Program-made: the position numbers and the translations under genes | Notes under the pieces: model-generated | Told to the model about the DNA's origin: nothing | What the model saw: only the letters and a program-made list of their open reading frames with translations | The model's database searches: none | Assembly: GCF_009363275.1 (NCBI RefSeq) | Contig: NZ_CP045324.1 | Location: 2,356,001-2,420,000, forward strand | DNA from: Marinobacter sp. THAF197a | GTDB taxonomy: Bacteria; Pseudomonadota; Gammaproteobacteria; Pseudomonadales; Oleiphilaceae | DNA: 64,000 nucleotides | Reading direction: 5' to 3' | Shown here: piece after piece, positions 9,419 through 17,893 of the stretch | How the letters are laid out: each line of letters opens with the position of its first letter | Position numbering within the stretch: the stretch's first letter is position 1

Positions 9419-9447
9419 TTGACGAACACTATTAAAGAACTTAATAT
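9419..9447 (+). promoter_or_regulatory. Promoter of tRNA-Asn (copy 1)
   Basis: TTGACG and TAATAT are separated by exactly 17 bases, 20 bases before the mature tRNA. The same pair of boxes with the same spacing stands before the second tRNA-Asn. Confidence 0.8.
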
Positions 9448-9466
9448 GCCCGCCACTTGATGCTGT

Positions 9467-9542
9467 TCCCCGATAGCTCAGTTGGTAGAGCAACGGACTG
9501 TTAATCCGTTTGTCCCTGGTTCGAGCCCAGGTCGGGGAGCCA
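9467..9542 (+). tRNA. tRNA-Asn (GTT anticodon), copy 1
   Basis: 76 bases that fold as a cloverleaf: acceptor TCCCCGA/TCGGGGA, D-loop AGCTCAGTTGGTAGAGC, anticodon arm ACGGACTGTTAATCCGT with anticodon GTT, T-loop GGTTCGAGCC, and an encoded CCA end. The sequence is identical to the copy at 24,192. A terminator follows. Confidence 0.97.
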
Positions 9543-9549
9543 CTTATTC

Positions 9550-9586
9550 CGAGAAAGCCGCTGATTCAACATCAGCGGCTTTTTCA
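9550..9586 (+). terminator. Terminator after tRNA-Asn copy 1
   Basis: Stem AAGCCGCTGAT / ATCAGCGGCTT with a CAAC-type loop, followed by a T run. Confidence 0.85.
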
Positions 9587-9594
9587 TTTCTGCC

Positions 9595-10884
9595 TCAGAA
9601 AACCTCTTCCCGCTGCATGAATTCCTTCAGGACCTGGTACAGGGTATAGCCATCCTGGCTCCCGATCATTTCCCGGATGGAATGCATGGCGAACTGCGGC
9701 ACACCGATATCCAGCGTGGTCACGCCCAGATTACCGGCGGTCAGCGGCCCAATGGTGCTGCCGCATCCCATGTCACTGCGCACGACAAAGGTCTGGTGCG
9801 GCAGGCCAAGCTCATCACTGATATGCCGGTACAAAGCGGCCGACCGACTGTTGGTGGCGTAGCGCTGGTTGTGGTTAACCTTGATGACTGGCCCCTGGTT
9901 CAGGATCGGACCGTGGTTTTCATCGTGTTTGTCCATGAAGTTGGGGTGCACGCCATGGGCGTTATCCGCAGAGATCATCATGGAGCGGGCAATCGCCCTA
10001 CCCTTGCCAGCGCCACACCAGCGCTCCAGAACGGCTCCCAGGAACGGCCCCTGGGCACCCTCCGCCGACATGCTACCCACTTCTTCGTGGTCATTGCACA
10101 CCAGAAGCGCGGCTTCATCTCCAGAAGTGTTCAGCAGGGACTGCAGGCCAATGTAACAACTGAGCAGGTTATCGAGACGCGCCGACGCCAGAAACTCCTG
10201 GCGCAAACCAACGAAAGACGCGCCCTGGGCATCGTAGAAACTCAGTTCATAGCCCAACACTTTACGAATCTTCAGGCCGGATTCACTGATCAACTGCTCA
10301 CGCAGCAAGTCAGCGAATGACGTTGTATCGGTTTCCGGCAGTTGCATAACCACCGGAGGCAGGTCTGTCTGGGCATTCACCGACCGATTGCTGTTGGCTT
10401 CCCGGTCCAGGTGAATGGCCAGGCTGGGAATAATCGCCACCGGCTTACGGAAGTCCACCAGAGTGTCCCGAACCTTACCGTCCTCATCCAGAACCGTGAC
10501 CCGGCCAGCCAGCGACAGATCCCGGTCAAACCACGGGTTCAGCAACACGCCGCCGTATACTTCCACACCCAACTGGAAAAAGCCCTTGCGGCGGATTTCG
10601 GGGTTTGGCTTTACCTTCAGGCAGGGGCTGTCGGTATGGGCACCCACCATCCGGATGCCGGAAGTCACTACGTCATTCTTGCCGGTGCGGAAGGCAATAA
10701 GGGAGGAGCCATTGCGAATGGCGTAATAGCCCCGGCCCTGCTCCAGCGCCCACTCTTCCCGCTCATCCAGCTGCTGAAAACCGGCGGCATCAAGCCGGGA
10801 TTTCATGGTACTGACTGCATGCCAGGGTGTTGGTGAGGCATTCAGAAATTCAATCAAGTCATTATTAAATTCAGTGTGTTCCAT
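9595..10884 (-). CDS. apeB: M18-family aminopeptidase
   Basis: Start ATG 10,884 follows AGGAAG; an upstream in-frame extension to 11,025 has no ribosome-binding site and overlaps the divergent gene. The 429-residue product is full length for M18 enzymes. Metal-binding blocks are visible: VGAHTDSPCLKVKP near the start, VCNDHEEVGS in the middle and RSDMGCGSTIGP near the end. It removes N-terminal, usually acidic, residues from peptides in the cytoplasm as a large zinc oligomer. It is divergent from the 11,000 gene. Confidence 0.93.
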   Translation of the reverse strand: MEHTEFNNDLIEFLNASPTPWHAVSTMKSRLDAAGFQQLDEREEWALEQGRGYYAIRNGSSLIAFRTGKNDVVTSGIRMVGAHTDSPCLKVKPNPEIRRKGFFQLGVEVYGGVLLNPWFDRDLSLAGRVTVLDEDGKVRDTLVDFRKPVAIIPSLAIHLDREANSNRSVNAQTDLPPVVMQLPETDTTSFADLLREQLISESGLKIRKVLGYELSFYDAQGASFVGLRQEFLASARLDNLLSCYIGLQSLLNTSGDEAALLVCNDHEEVGSMSAEGAQGPFLGAVLERWCGAGKGRAIARSMMISADNAHGVHPNFMDKHDENHGPILNQGPVIKVNHNQRYATNSRSAALYRHISDELGLPHQTFVVRSDMGCGSTIGPLTAGNLGVTTLDIGVPQFAMHSIREMIGSQDGYTLYQVLKEFMQREEVF

Positions 10885-10999
10885 GATCTTCCTGATTGCA
10901 TGATAATGGCTGCTACAGTATGGCATGAAGCCGGCCCAGCTCCTACCAGGCTGCCGGTTAGTCCCTATACGCACCCACTGATCAACGCCGGAGCCCACT

Positions 11000-11485
11000 G
11001 TGTCGATACCCCGATTCCTGGACATCGAATACTGTCAGACTGACGACGCCCTGTTTCCCGTCGCCATGGCCTGGTCGCTGGCAGACGGCCAGATGAAAAC
11101 CGTGGTTATTGCCCCGGAGGAAGCCTGGTTGCCAGATGACAGCGACCTGGGGGACTTTGACCTGCTGTACCTCGAAGAACAGGGCGTGCCACTGCTCGAA
11201 CTGGTTCAGGAACTCCATCAGGACCTGCCAGACCAGACCGTATACGTGGATGGCATAGACCCGGATGAAATTCTGATCGACCTGATTTTCAGTGCCGTCA
11301 GCCAGGATGCCCCTTTCGAGATTGCTCCAATTTCCGAACTGATTACCGGCATCGACCGCGACACCCTTGAAGACCGCCGTCGGCAACTGATGTTCGACGA
11401 AGGCCTGGAACCACAACTCCCGGAGAATGGCGTTTACGCCCTGCTGATGCTCGCGCAGGAGGAAGGTCTTCTGGCGGACCTGTAA
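11000..11485 (+). CDS. Uncharacterised protein, exonuclease-like N-terminus
   Basis: 161 residues from a GTG start with CGGAG just upstream. The product is strongly acidic. The opening PRFLDIEYCQ, followed by PVAMAWSLADG, resembles the first strand pair of DEDD exonucleases (DxE motif), and VYVDGIDPDE might correspond to the second motif. The third motif (HxAxxD or YxxxD) is not visible, so it may be a degenerate RNase H-like protein without activity. I do not recognise a named family. Confidence 0.6.
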   Translation: MSIPRFLDIEYCQTDDALFPVAMAWSLADGQMKTVVIAPEEAWLPDDSDLGDFDLLYLEEQGVPLLELVQELHQDLPDQTVYVDGIDPDEILIDLIFSAVSQDAPFEIAPISELITGIDRDTLEDRRRQLMFDEGLEPQLPENGVYALLMLAQEEGLLADL

Positions 11486-11590
11486 CCGGGCCAGCTGACA
11501 CGGGGAAGTGTGACCGGCGTCTGCGTAACAAAGCGTTACACAAGGCAGAATCTGGCGTCAGCAACGTTACTGACAGGAAGCCGGATAATA

Positions 11591-12196
11591 ATGAACAAGG
11601 TCGCACTACGTTTCCTCAGCTCCAGCCTGATGGCCATCAGCCTCGCCCCATTGGCGGCACAGGCACAAGATACTCCTCGTTCTGACAAGCACTACGTTGG
11701 CCTTCTGGTAACGGCGTTGGAGCACCGCTCAATCGGCGACCGCACCAAGGAGGATGCCTGGGGGCAAGCCGGCACGCTGGTTATAGGCGGCCACCTGAAC
11801 GACCTGATTCACGCAGAGATCCGCCTGGGTGGCGGCTTCAATGATGCCGATGTCTCCGGTGGCGACCTGACCCTTGCGGTCGATTATTTTGCCAGCTGGT
11901 ACATGGGCCTGCATTACCCGATCACCGATTATGCCAACGTTTACGCCCAGGCGGGCTTCACCCACGTAAAAGGCGAGGCGACCCTGGCCAACCGTGAGGA
12001 AGGCTACAACGCCCAGTTCCGGGACATCGAAGGCGATTACCCGGACAGCAGTTTCAGCATCAGCTGGCTGGCGGGGGTGGATTTCGAGGTGGTGAATAAC
12101 ACCTTCCTGGTGTTTGAGGGTGGGCGGTTGTTCAAAGACACTGGCAGTAGTGCCAATACGTTCCAGTTTTCTACGGGCCTGCGCTACGAGTTTTGA
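11591..12196 (+). CDS. Small outer-membrane beta-barrel protein
   Basis: Start ATG 11,591 is chosen because it opens a clear signal peptide (FLSSSLMAISLAPLAAQA, cleavage before QDT). The 201-residue product alternates polar and hydrophobic residues in strand-like stretches (AEIRLGGGFNDADVS, LAVDYFASWYMGLHY, ANVYAQAGFTHVKGEA) and ends in RYEF with a terminal Phe, the usual outer-membrane insertion signal. It fits the OmpA-like/OMP_b-brl porin group of unknown cargo. The convergent gap to rlmKL holds the large palindrome at 12,220. Confidence 0.8.
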   Translation: MNKVALRFLSSSLMAISLAPLAAQAQDTPRSDKHYVGLLVTALEHRSIGDRTKEDAWGQAGTLVIGGHLNDLIHAEIRLGGGFNDADVSGGDLTLAVDYFASWYMGLHYPITDYANVYAQAGFTHVKGEATLANREEGYNAQFRDIEGDYPDSSFSISWLAGVDFEVVNNTFLVFEGGRLFKDTGSSANTFQFSTGLRYEF

Positions 12197-12219
12197 GTGT
12201 GCTGCTTTCTTCGGTACCG

Positions 12220-12333
12220 GTTAAGAGGGCCGGATATCCTTTCCTGGAAACGCTACGAGCACATCCATGTGCGCTTCGCTCCGGCCATCCATGGCCTCCG
12301 AGATTCCAAGAAAGGATATCCGGCCCTCTTAAC
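12220..12333. repeat. Large palindromic element, copy 1 (54-bp core, 30-bp arms)
   Basis: Arms 12,220-12,249 and 12,304-12,333 are reverse complements at 29 of 30 positions. The core 12,250-12,303 starts ACGCTACGAG and contains two small hairpins, CACATCCATGTG and GGCCATCCATGGCC. The core differs by one base from that of copy 2 at 24,422, yet the arms of the two copies are unrelated. It lies between two convergent genes and could fold as a cruciform or a long RNA hairpin acting on both transcripts. Confidence 0.9.
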
Positions 12334-12368
12334 ACATACTTGAGTGCAGGCCGCTGTTAATCCGACCT

Positions 12369-14555
12369 TTAATCGGTGAGCTTGTGCTGGATATGCCAGC
12401 AGCGGTGAATCTTCTGGTTGCGTTGAAAATCCTTGTCCAGAGTACTTGCCGTTACCTCTTTGACTTCAAACTCTGCTTCAAGATCTTCGTCCAGTTTGAA
12501 CTTCCGGAAATTGTTGGAGAATATCAACAGACCATCGCTGGATAACCGCTCCATACACTGGCGCACCATGGTGCCATGATCCCTTTGGATATCCAGAACC
12601 CCGGCCATTCTTGCTGAGTTCGAGAACGTGGGCGGGTCCATGAAGATCAGGTCGAAGGTCTGGTTGGCGGTTTTGCGGTCCGCCAACCAGGACAGGCAAT
12701 CCGCCTGCTCTACCACGTGCTTCCTCAGATCGGCGCCGTTGAGGGCCAGGTTGTCCTGGGCCCAGCTCACGTAGGTTTTCGACATATCCAGGCTCAGGGA
12801 CCGGCTGGCGCCGCCAACGGCAGCGTGTACGGTGGCTGCACCGGTATAACAGAACAGGTTCAGGAAGCGTTTCCCTCTGGCGTGTTGCTGTATCCAGTGG
12901 CGCACAGGGCGGTGGTCCAGGAACAGGCCGGTGTCGAGGTAGTCTTTCAGGTTTACCTTCAGGGTACAGCCGTGTTCTTGCACGTTGAAGTATTCGCCGG
13001 TTGCGGCCTGTTTCTCATACTGTTTGGTGCCGGTTTGGCGCTGGCGTTGTTTGCAAACCAGATTCTCGGGGTCAACGTCCAGCACTTCCGGTATGACCGC
13101 CAGAGCCTCGGCCAGACGTTCCCGGGCGGCTTTTTCGTCGATAGACTTCGGAGCCAGGTACTCCTGCACGTGTACATTGCCATCGTATAGGTCGATGGCC
13201 AACGCGTATTCAGGCATATCGGCATCGTAAAGCCGGTAACAGCTGATATTCTGCTTCCGCGCCCACTGACCAATGGTTTTCAGGTTCTTCTTCAGGCGAT
13301 TGCGTAGCATGTCTGCCCGTTCGGGGTTGGCAATGCGTGGCATAACCTGCCCTGGCGCAGCCGGGTCTCGCGGTGTTCGGGCATTTTCGGGCTGCACATC
13401 GAACAACAACAGCTGCGCTGGCAGCTTGCCGTTGAACAATTTGTATTGTTTGAAGCTTCGCAGGCCAATCGACTTACCGAATTCCGGTGCACCGGTGAAC
13501 ACGGCCAGGCGCCAACCCGGGAGTTCACGCAAGACGGTTTCACCCAGGGTTTGATAGAGCGCGGCCAGCTCTTTGCGCTCGCTCAAGCGTTCACCATAGG
13601 GGGGATTGGTCAGCACCAGCCCCTTATCCGCCCAGTCCGGCTGCCGCTCAAAGGCAGATACCGGCCGCGGATCTACGCTTACGATGTTGTCCAGACCAGC
13701 CCGGCGCAGGTTGTTACGGGCCGTGTCGATCACCCGAGCGTCCTGATCGAAACCGGCAAATGCCGGTATGCGCTTGTTTTTGCCTTCATGTGCGCGGCGC
13801 TCAACTTCCTGGCGCAATGCCAGCCAAAGTTCCGGCTGGTGCCCAGGCCATTTTTCAAATCCAAAACGCTCTGTTTTCCGGCCCGGCGCAATGTCTAGCG
13901 CCATCAATGCTGCTTCAATCACCAGAGTTCCGGAACCACACATGGGATCAACAAAGTCGCCGCCGGCGTCTGCAATTTCCGGCCATCCGGCCCGCAGCAG
14001 CAACGCGGCCGCGAGATTTTCCTTCAACGGCGCAAGGCCCTGTTCAGTTCGGTATCCCCGCATGTGCAGGCTATGCCCGCTAAGGTCCAGCCCAACCGAC
14101 AGCCGCCCCCGGTTCAGGCGGGCAGAGATGGTGACATCCGGATCTTTTGGCGCGACCGAGGGCCGTGGCAGGCCCGCGCCCCGAATGCTGTCTACGATAC
14201 CGTCTTTAACTTTCTGGGCACCGAACTGTGTGTTCCGAATTTCTTCGTTCTGCCCCAGGAAAGTTACTCGAAAGCTGCCGTTGACCGGAATGTGCGATTG
14301 CCAGTCCAGAGCCACCACGCCCTCATAAAGTTCGTCCGCACTGCGGGCATCCACTTCGGCAATATGCAGGATGACCCGGTTGGCCAGCCGGGACCACAAA
14401 CAGGCGCGATATCCGGCTTCCAGCTCCCCTTCTACCCAGACGCCCGCCGGCGCGTTGCGCACTTGAGCCAGGCCAAAGCTTTCGAGCTCATCGGCCAGGA
14501 GATACTCAACACCCTTGGGGCAGGTTACGAAAAAGACATGCTTGGACAAAATCAA
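12369..14555 (-). CDS. rlmL: Bifunctional 23S rRNA methyltransferase RlmKL
   Basis: 728 residues, the usual length of the fused enzyme. The N-terminal half has a THUMP region and the N2-guanine methyltransferase motif LTNPPYGERL (RlmL, G2445). The C-terminal half has a second Rossmann methyltransferase with FLNLFCYTGAATVHA and MDPPTFSN (RlmK, m7G2069). Both catalytic motifs are intact. It acts on 23S rRNA during 50S assembly. It stands alone between a palindromic element downstream and the rmf upstream region. Confidence 0.96.
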   Translation of the reverse strand: MILSKHVFFVTCPKGVEYLLADELESFGLAQVRNAPAGVWVEGELEAGYRACLWSRLANRVILHIAEVDARSADELYEGVVALDWQSHIPVNGSFRVTFLGQNEEIRNTQFGAQKVKDGIVDSIRGAGLPRPSVAPKDPDVTISARLNRGRLSVGLDLSGHSLHMRGYRTEQGLAPLKENLAAALLLRAGWPEIADAGGDFVDPMCGSGTLVIEAALMALDIAPGRKTERFGFEKWPGHQPELWLALRQEVERRAHEGKNKRIPAFAGFDQDARVIDTARNNLRRAGLDNIVSVDPRPVSAFERQPDWADKGLVLTNPPYGERLSERKELAALYQTLGETVLRELPGWRLAVFTGAPEFGKSIGLRSFKQYKLFNGKLPAQLLLFDVQPENARTPRDPAAPGQVMPRIANPERADMLRNRLKKNLKTIGQWARKQNISCYRLYDADMPEYALAIDLYDGNVHVQEYLAPKSIDEKAARERLAEALAVIPEVLDVDPENLVCKQRQRQTGTKQYEKQAATGEYFNVQEHGCTLKVNLKDYLDTGLFLDHRPVRHWIQQHARGKRFLNLFCYTGAATVHAAVGGASRSLSLDMSKTYVSWAQDNLALNGADLRKHVVEQADCLSWLADRKTANQTFDLIFMDPPTFSNSARMAGVLDIQRDHGTMVRQCMERLSSDGLLIFSNNFRKFKLDEDLEAEFEVKEVTASTLDKDFQRNQKIHRCWHIQHKLTD

Positions 14556-14874
14556 CTCCTGGTTTTCTGGATAGAGCCGGTAAACCGCCGGAATAGCGGT
14601 AAAACCCGAATTCGGGCCGTCATCGTTATTTCACAAACCTATAAGAAAAGCTTCATATAGATGAAATAAATAGTGTACATCCGCGCAAGGTTCGTCTTAC
14701 CTTGTAGTTGACGCGTCGTTCTGGAAGCCAACTTAACCGTGCTTCCGTTAACAGGATCCTGACTGCTCTGGCCGGAACTGGCAATAGTGGGTTATCCCGG
14801 ATGGGTGCCTCCTTTACCATGGCCACGGCAGATGTGTACACGCTTGTTCTGTTAATCCATCAGTGAGGAACGGC
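14556..14874. other. Intergenic region between rlmKL and rmf
   Basis: 319 bases separating two divergent genes. A minus-strand open frame (14,653-14,841, 62 codons) has no ribosome-binding site or recognisable product and is treated as chance. A TTGACG at about 14,706 with ACTTAA 17 bases later is a weak candidate promoter for rmf. Nothing else was recognised. Confidence 0.5.
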
Positions 14875-15087
14875 ATGAAAAGACAGAAGAGAGACATGTA
14901 CGCTCGTGCATTCAAGCGGGGTTATCTCGCTGGCGTGTCCGGCAAATCCAAAGACAGCTGCCCGTTAGACCAAGCAGAGGTACGCCAGGAATGGCTGAAC
15001 GGGTGGCGAGAAGGCCGCACAGATAACTGGGAGGGCATGACCGGCGTCTCCGGCATCCACAAACTTGCCAACGTAACCGCAACGTGA
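14875..15087 (+). CDS. rmf: Ribosome modulation factor
   Basis: 70 residues from ATG 14,875 with GAGGAAC upstream. The pattern MKRQKRDMYARAFKRGYLAG, then CPL, then R.EWLNGWREGR, is diagnostic of RMF. It binds the 30S subunit and helps form inactive 100S ribosome dimers in stationary phase. The small size and basic N-terminus fit the family. Known homologues are induced by growth arrest; no specific regulatory site could be identified here. Confidence 0.95.
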   Translation: MKRQKRDMYARAFKRGYLAGVSGKSKDSCPLDQAEVRQEWLNGWREGRTDNWEGMTGVSGIHKLANVTAT

Positions 15088-15218
15088 CCGCGGTGTTGGC
15101 ATACCCCGTTTAACCTGATCTCTTTTAGTTGTAGCTACACCACAATCTGACGCAGTAACCAGAGCAACCAAAACGGGGCCTCCCGCCCCGTACCATGCGA
15201 AGAAGCGCTACGGGGTTC

Positions 15219-15252
15219 GTTCCCCGCAAGGGCCCGCTCAGCGGGCCCACCT
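15219..15252 (-). terminator. GC-rich hairpin downstream of pyrD
   Basis: Inverted repeat GGGCCCGCT/AGCGGGCCC beyond the pyrD stop. There is no long T run on the minus strand, so it is a possible terminator or mRNA-stabilising stem. Confidence 0.45.
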
Positions 15253-15266
15253 TCTTTCTGGCCTCA

Positions 15267-16292
15267 CTACTTATGCTGTTCTTTCCTGATCGCTTCTACT
15301 GCTTCGTTAATCAAAGCTGGGCCTTTGTAAATAAAGCCGGTGTAGATTTGCACCAGTTTCGCCCCTGCCCGGATTTTCTCCGCCGCACTCTCGCCATCAG
15401 TGATACCGCCAACGCCAATAATAGGGATTCTCTCCCCCAACTCGGCGTGCAACCCCTGAATAACCCGTAAAGACGCCTCGCGCACCGGTGCACCACTCAA
15501 ACCGCCAGCTTCCTGCTCGTGCTTGTGTCCTTGCACCGCTTCCCGGCTAATGGTGGTGTTTGTGGCGATCACACCATCCAGGCCTGCCTCGAGTAATGCC
15601 CCGGCAACAAAGCGAATGCCTGCATCATCCATATCCGGGGCAATCTTCACGGCCACCGGTACATAGCGACCAGTATTTTTTTCGCAGATCGCCTGTTCGT
15701 CTTTGATCGCATGCAGTAGCTGCTTCAGCGAGTCGCCGAACTGCAGATCACGCAGCCCCGGGGTATTCGGCGAGGACACGTTTACCGTGATGTAGTCGGC
15801 ATGGGGGTAAACTGCGGCGATACCCTTGCGGTAGTCCTGTTCGGACTGCTCATTCGGGGTATCTTTGTTCTTGCCCACGTTAATGCCCAGGATACCGCGA
15901 TAACGACGCTTCTCAACATTGCTCACCAGATGACCAAGGCCTTCATTATTAAAGCCCATGCGGTTGATGATGGCCTGGTGCTCGGGCAGGCGGAACATCC
16001 GCGGCTTGGGGTTGCCCGGCTGTGCCAAGGGTGTGACGGTGCCCACTTCAATGAACCCAAAACCCAGGGCTCCCAAGGCATCCAGGTGGTCAGCATTTTT
16101 GTCCAGGCCCGCGGCCAGGCCTACCGGGTTGGGGAACTCCAGCCCCATGATATTAATCGGGCACGGCTCCGGGCGCCTTGAAACAACATTGAGAATACCG
16201 GTTTTGTAGGCCAGATCCAGGCCACTGAGGGCGACATTATGGGCCTGTTCCGGGGGCAGCCGGAAAAGTAAATTGCGTAGAATGCTGTACAT
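15267..16292 (-). CDS. pyrD: Dihydroorotate dehydrogenase (quinone), class 2
   Basis: Start ATG 16,292 is preceded by AAGGAGC and gives a 341-residue product, the normal size for membrane-associated class 2 enzymes. The N-terminal helices (MYSILRNLLFRLPPEQAHN) form the quinone tunnel. NVSSPNTPGLRDLQ carries the catalytic Ser, and FMN-binding blocks VGLAAGLDKNAD and GVGGITDGESA are present. It oxidises dihydroorotate to orotate, reducing ubiquinone, in pyrimidine synthesis. pyrF, two steps later in the pathway, lies at 24.9 kb. Confidence 0.96.
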   Translation of the reverse strand: MYSILRNLLFRLPPEQAHNVALSGLDLAYKTGILNVVSRRPEPCPINIMGLEFPNPVGLAAGLDKNADHLDALGALGFGFIEVGTVTPLAQPGNPKPRMFRLPEHQAIINRMGFNNEGLGHLVSNVEKRRYRGILGINVGKNKDTPNEQSEQDYRKGIAAVYPHADYITVNVSSPNTPGLRDLQFGDSLKQLLHAIKDEQAICEKNTGRYVPVAVKIAPDMDDAGIRFVAGALLEAGLDGVIATNTTISREAVQGHKHEQEAGGLSGAPVREASLRVIQGLHAELGERIPIIGVGGITDGESAAEKIRAGAKLVQIYTGFIYKGPALINEAVEAIRKEQHK

Positions 16293-16695
16293 CTTGGAGC
16301 TCCTTGCCGAGGGGTGGCCGGAGTATACCGGAAGTTTTCCACACCATCCTCCCGAACCTTCAATACAACGTAAAAGCCCATGCCTCAGCGGTTGGCGAGG
16401 CTTTTCCACGGAATCTGTGGATAACTCTGTTGAAAATGCCGGGGCAAGCGTCTCGACCCCTTGATAACTGCGCCAGCCTACAAATTGATCATTTTTTAAC
16501 CAGTTAAATTTTAACTAAAAATCAATAACTTAAAAAGACAAAATAACCATTTGACGACTTTAGTTACAAAGTGGTAGCGGGTAACGACTTTGTCATCATG
16601 TGCATAAATCGACCTGCGTTTCCCGATTAATTCTCCCCAAATTTTCCATTCCTGCCGCTATACTGGCTACCAACAGAATTATCGGAGCCTGAGCC
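16293..16695. other. Intergenic region between pyrD and the cation transporter
   Basis: 403 bases separating divergent genes. The stretch 16,490-16,620 is notably AT-rich compared with its surroundings. A TATACT at 16,659-16,664, 32 bases before the transporter start, could be its -10 box, but no good -35 is present. No other structure was recognised. Confidence 0.5.
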
Positions 16696-17859
16696 ATGGA
16701 TCAGCCCCCAAAGGCCCATCTACGGACTGACAAGGACTTGCAACAGGAAAAGCACGCCGCCTCCCGGGTCACCATCATTGGCATGGTCCTGGATGCAGTC
16801 CTTGGTGTGATAAAAATTATTGGCGGCACTCTTTTTCATTCCCATGCTCTGGTGGTGGATGGCATCCACTCGTTTACCGACGTTGTTTCAGACTGGGTTG
16901 TTCTTGCAGTGATGCGACTGTCACGTAAAGGTCCGGATGATGACCACCCCTACGGACATCAGCGCATTGAGACGCTCGGCACACTTTTGCTGGGGAGCAT
17001 ACTGATTGCCGTGGGCGCTGCCCTTGCCTGGGAGAATATTCTGCGCCTGGTCTCTGGAGAGGATCTCGCGGTACCGGGCTGGCCGGTTCTGGTTGCTGCG
17101 GGGATATCGGTCGCTTCCAAAGAATGGATCTACCGTTATACCCGCCATGTGGGCATGAAAATTCGATCCGACCTGCTGATCGCAAACGCCTGGCACAGCC
17201 GGACAGACGCGTTTTCATCGGTCGTTGTTCTGGTTTCCACTGTCGGTGCAATGGTCGGATATGTTTGGCTGGATACCCTTGCCGCTGTGGTTATCTCCGG
17301 CATCATTATTCATATTGGCTGGAAATTCACCTGGGACAGCGTTAAGGAACTCGTCGATACCGGACTGTCTGCGGAGGATACCCGGGTGTTGCGTGCCATT
17401 GCCATGGACACAAACGGCGTGCGCAATGTTCACGAGCTACGCAGCCGGCGTATGGGTCACGACATACTACTGGATGTCCATCTGGTTGTTCGGCCTGAGA
17501 TAAGCGTTTCTGAGGGACACCAGATCGGCATGAAGGTGGTTTCCGGCATGAGGGATGCCATCGATAATATCCGGGACATCAACTTTCATATCGATGCCGA
17601 GAACGACGAACACACACCGCATCAGACCGACCCGCATTTACCCAGCCGCGAGGATATCCGCCACCTGCTGTCGCAGCAGCTCGGTGAGCTGCCGCCGCAC
17701 AGCCGGCTGAGACTGCATTACCTCAAAAACCGGGTTCATATCGAAGTCTTCCTGGACGAACAGCATCCGGCACCCGCGTTGACCACCGAAAGCGTCCGGG
17801 AGGTGCTGTCACCCTATCCCTGGTTTGGTTCAGTCCGGGTTTGGGTGTCCGCAAGCTGA
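16696..17859 (+). CDS. Cation diffusion facilitator family transporter
   Basis: 387 residues. The N-terminal half has six predicted membrane helices with the metal site HALVVDGIHSFTD (D55, H58, D62) and a second pair in NAWHSRTDAFSS. The loop DDDHPYGHQRIETLG is typical. The C-terminal half is a cytoplasmic dimerisation domain of the CDF type, extended by a histidine-rich linker (DEHTPHQTDPH) and a second ferredoxin-like region. It exports a divalent cation (Zn, Fe, Mn or Co) against protons; the metal is not decidable from the sequence. Confidence 0.92.
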   Translation: MDQPPKAHLRTDKDLQQEKHAASRVTIIGMVLDAVLGVIKIIGGTLFHSHALVVDGIHSFTDVVSDWVVLAVMRLSRKGPDDDHPYGHQRIETLGTLLLGSILIAVGAALAWENILRLVSGEDLAVPGWPVLVAAGISVASKEWIYRYTRHVGMKIRSDLLIANAWHSRTDAFSSVVVLVSTVGAMVGYVWLDTLAAVVISGIIIHIGWKFTWDSVKELVDTGLSAEDTRVLRAIAMDTNGVRNVHELRSRRMGHDILLDVHLVVRPEISVSEGHQIGMKVVSGMRDAIDNIRDINFHIDAENDEHTPHQTDPHLPSREDIRHLLSQQLGELPPHSRLRLHYLKNRVHIEVFLDEQHPAPALTTESVREVLSPYPWFGSVRVWVSAS

Positions 17860-17863
17860 TCAA

Positions 17864-17893
17864 GCGCCGGTATTACCGGCGCCGGTTTTCTTC
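17864..17893. terminator. Shared hairpin between convergent transporter and RimK-like genes
   Basis: Stem GCGCCGGT/ACCGGCGC with a short loop followed by GGTTTTC. It lies in the 13-base gap and the very end of the convergent gene, so it may serve the plus-strand transcript. Confidence 0.55.

Noticed and set aside
9395..9493. N-terminal extension of the YheT-type hydrolase
   Set aside because: It would run through the tRNA-Asn promoter and into the tRNA gene; a TTG with a good ribosome-binding site at 9,394 fits the family length.
12220..12333. Interpretation of the large palindromes as CRISPR repeats or simple terminators
   Set aside because: There are no regularly spaced repeats or spacers, and the loop is a 54-bp conserved core, far too long and too conserved for a simple terminator loop.
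14653..14841. A 62-codon minus-strand frame between rlmKL and rmf
   Set aside because: No ribosome-binding site, no recognisable motif, odd composition; probably chance.
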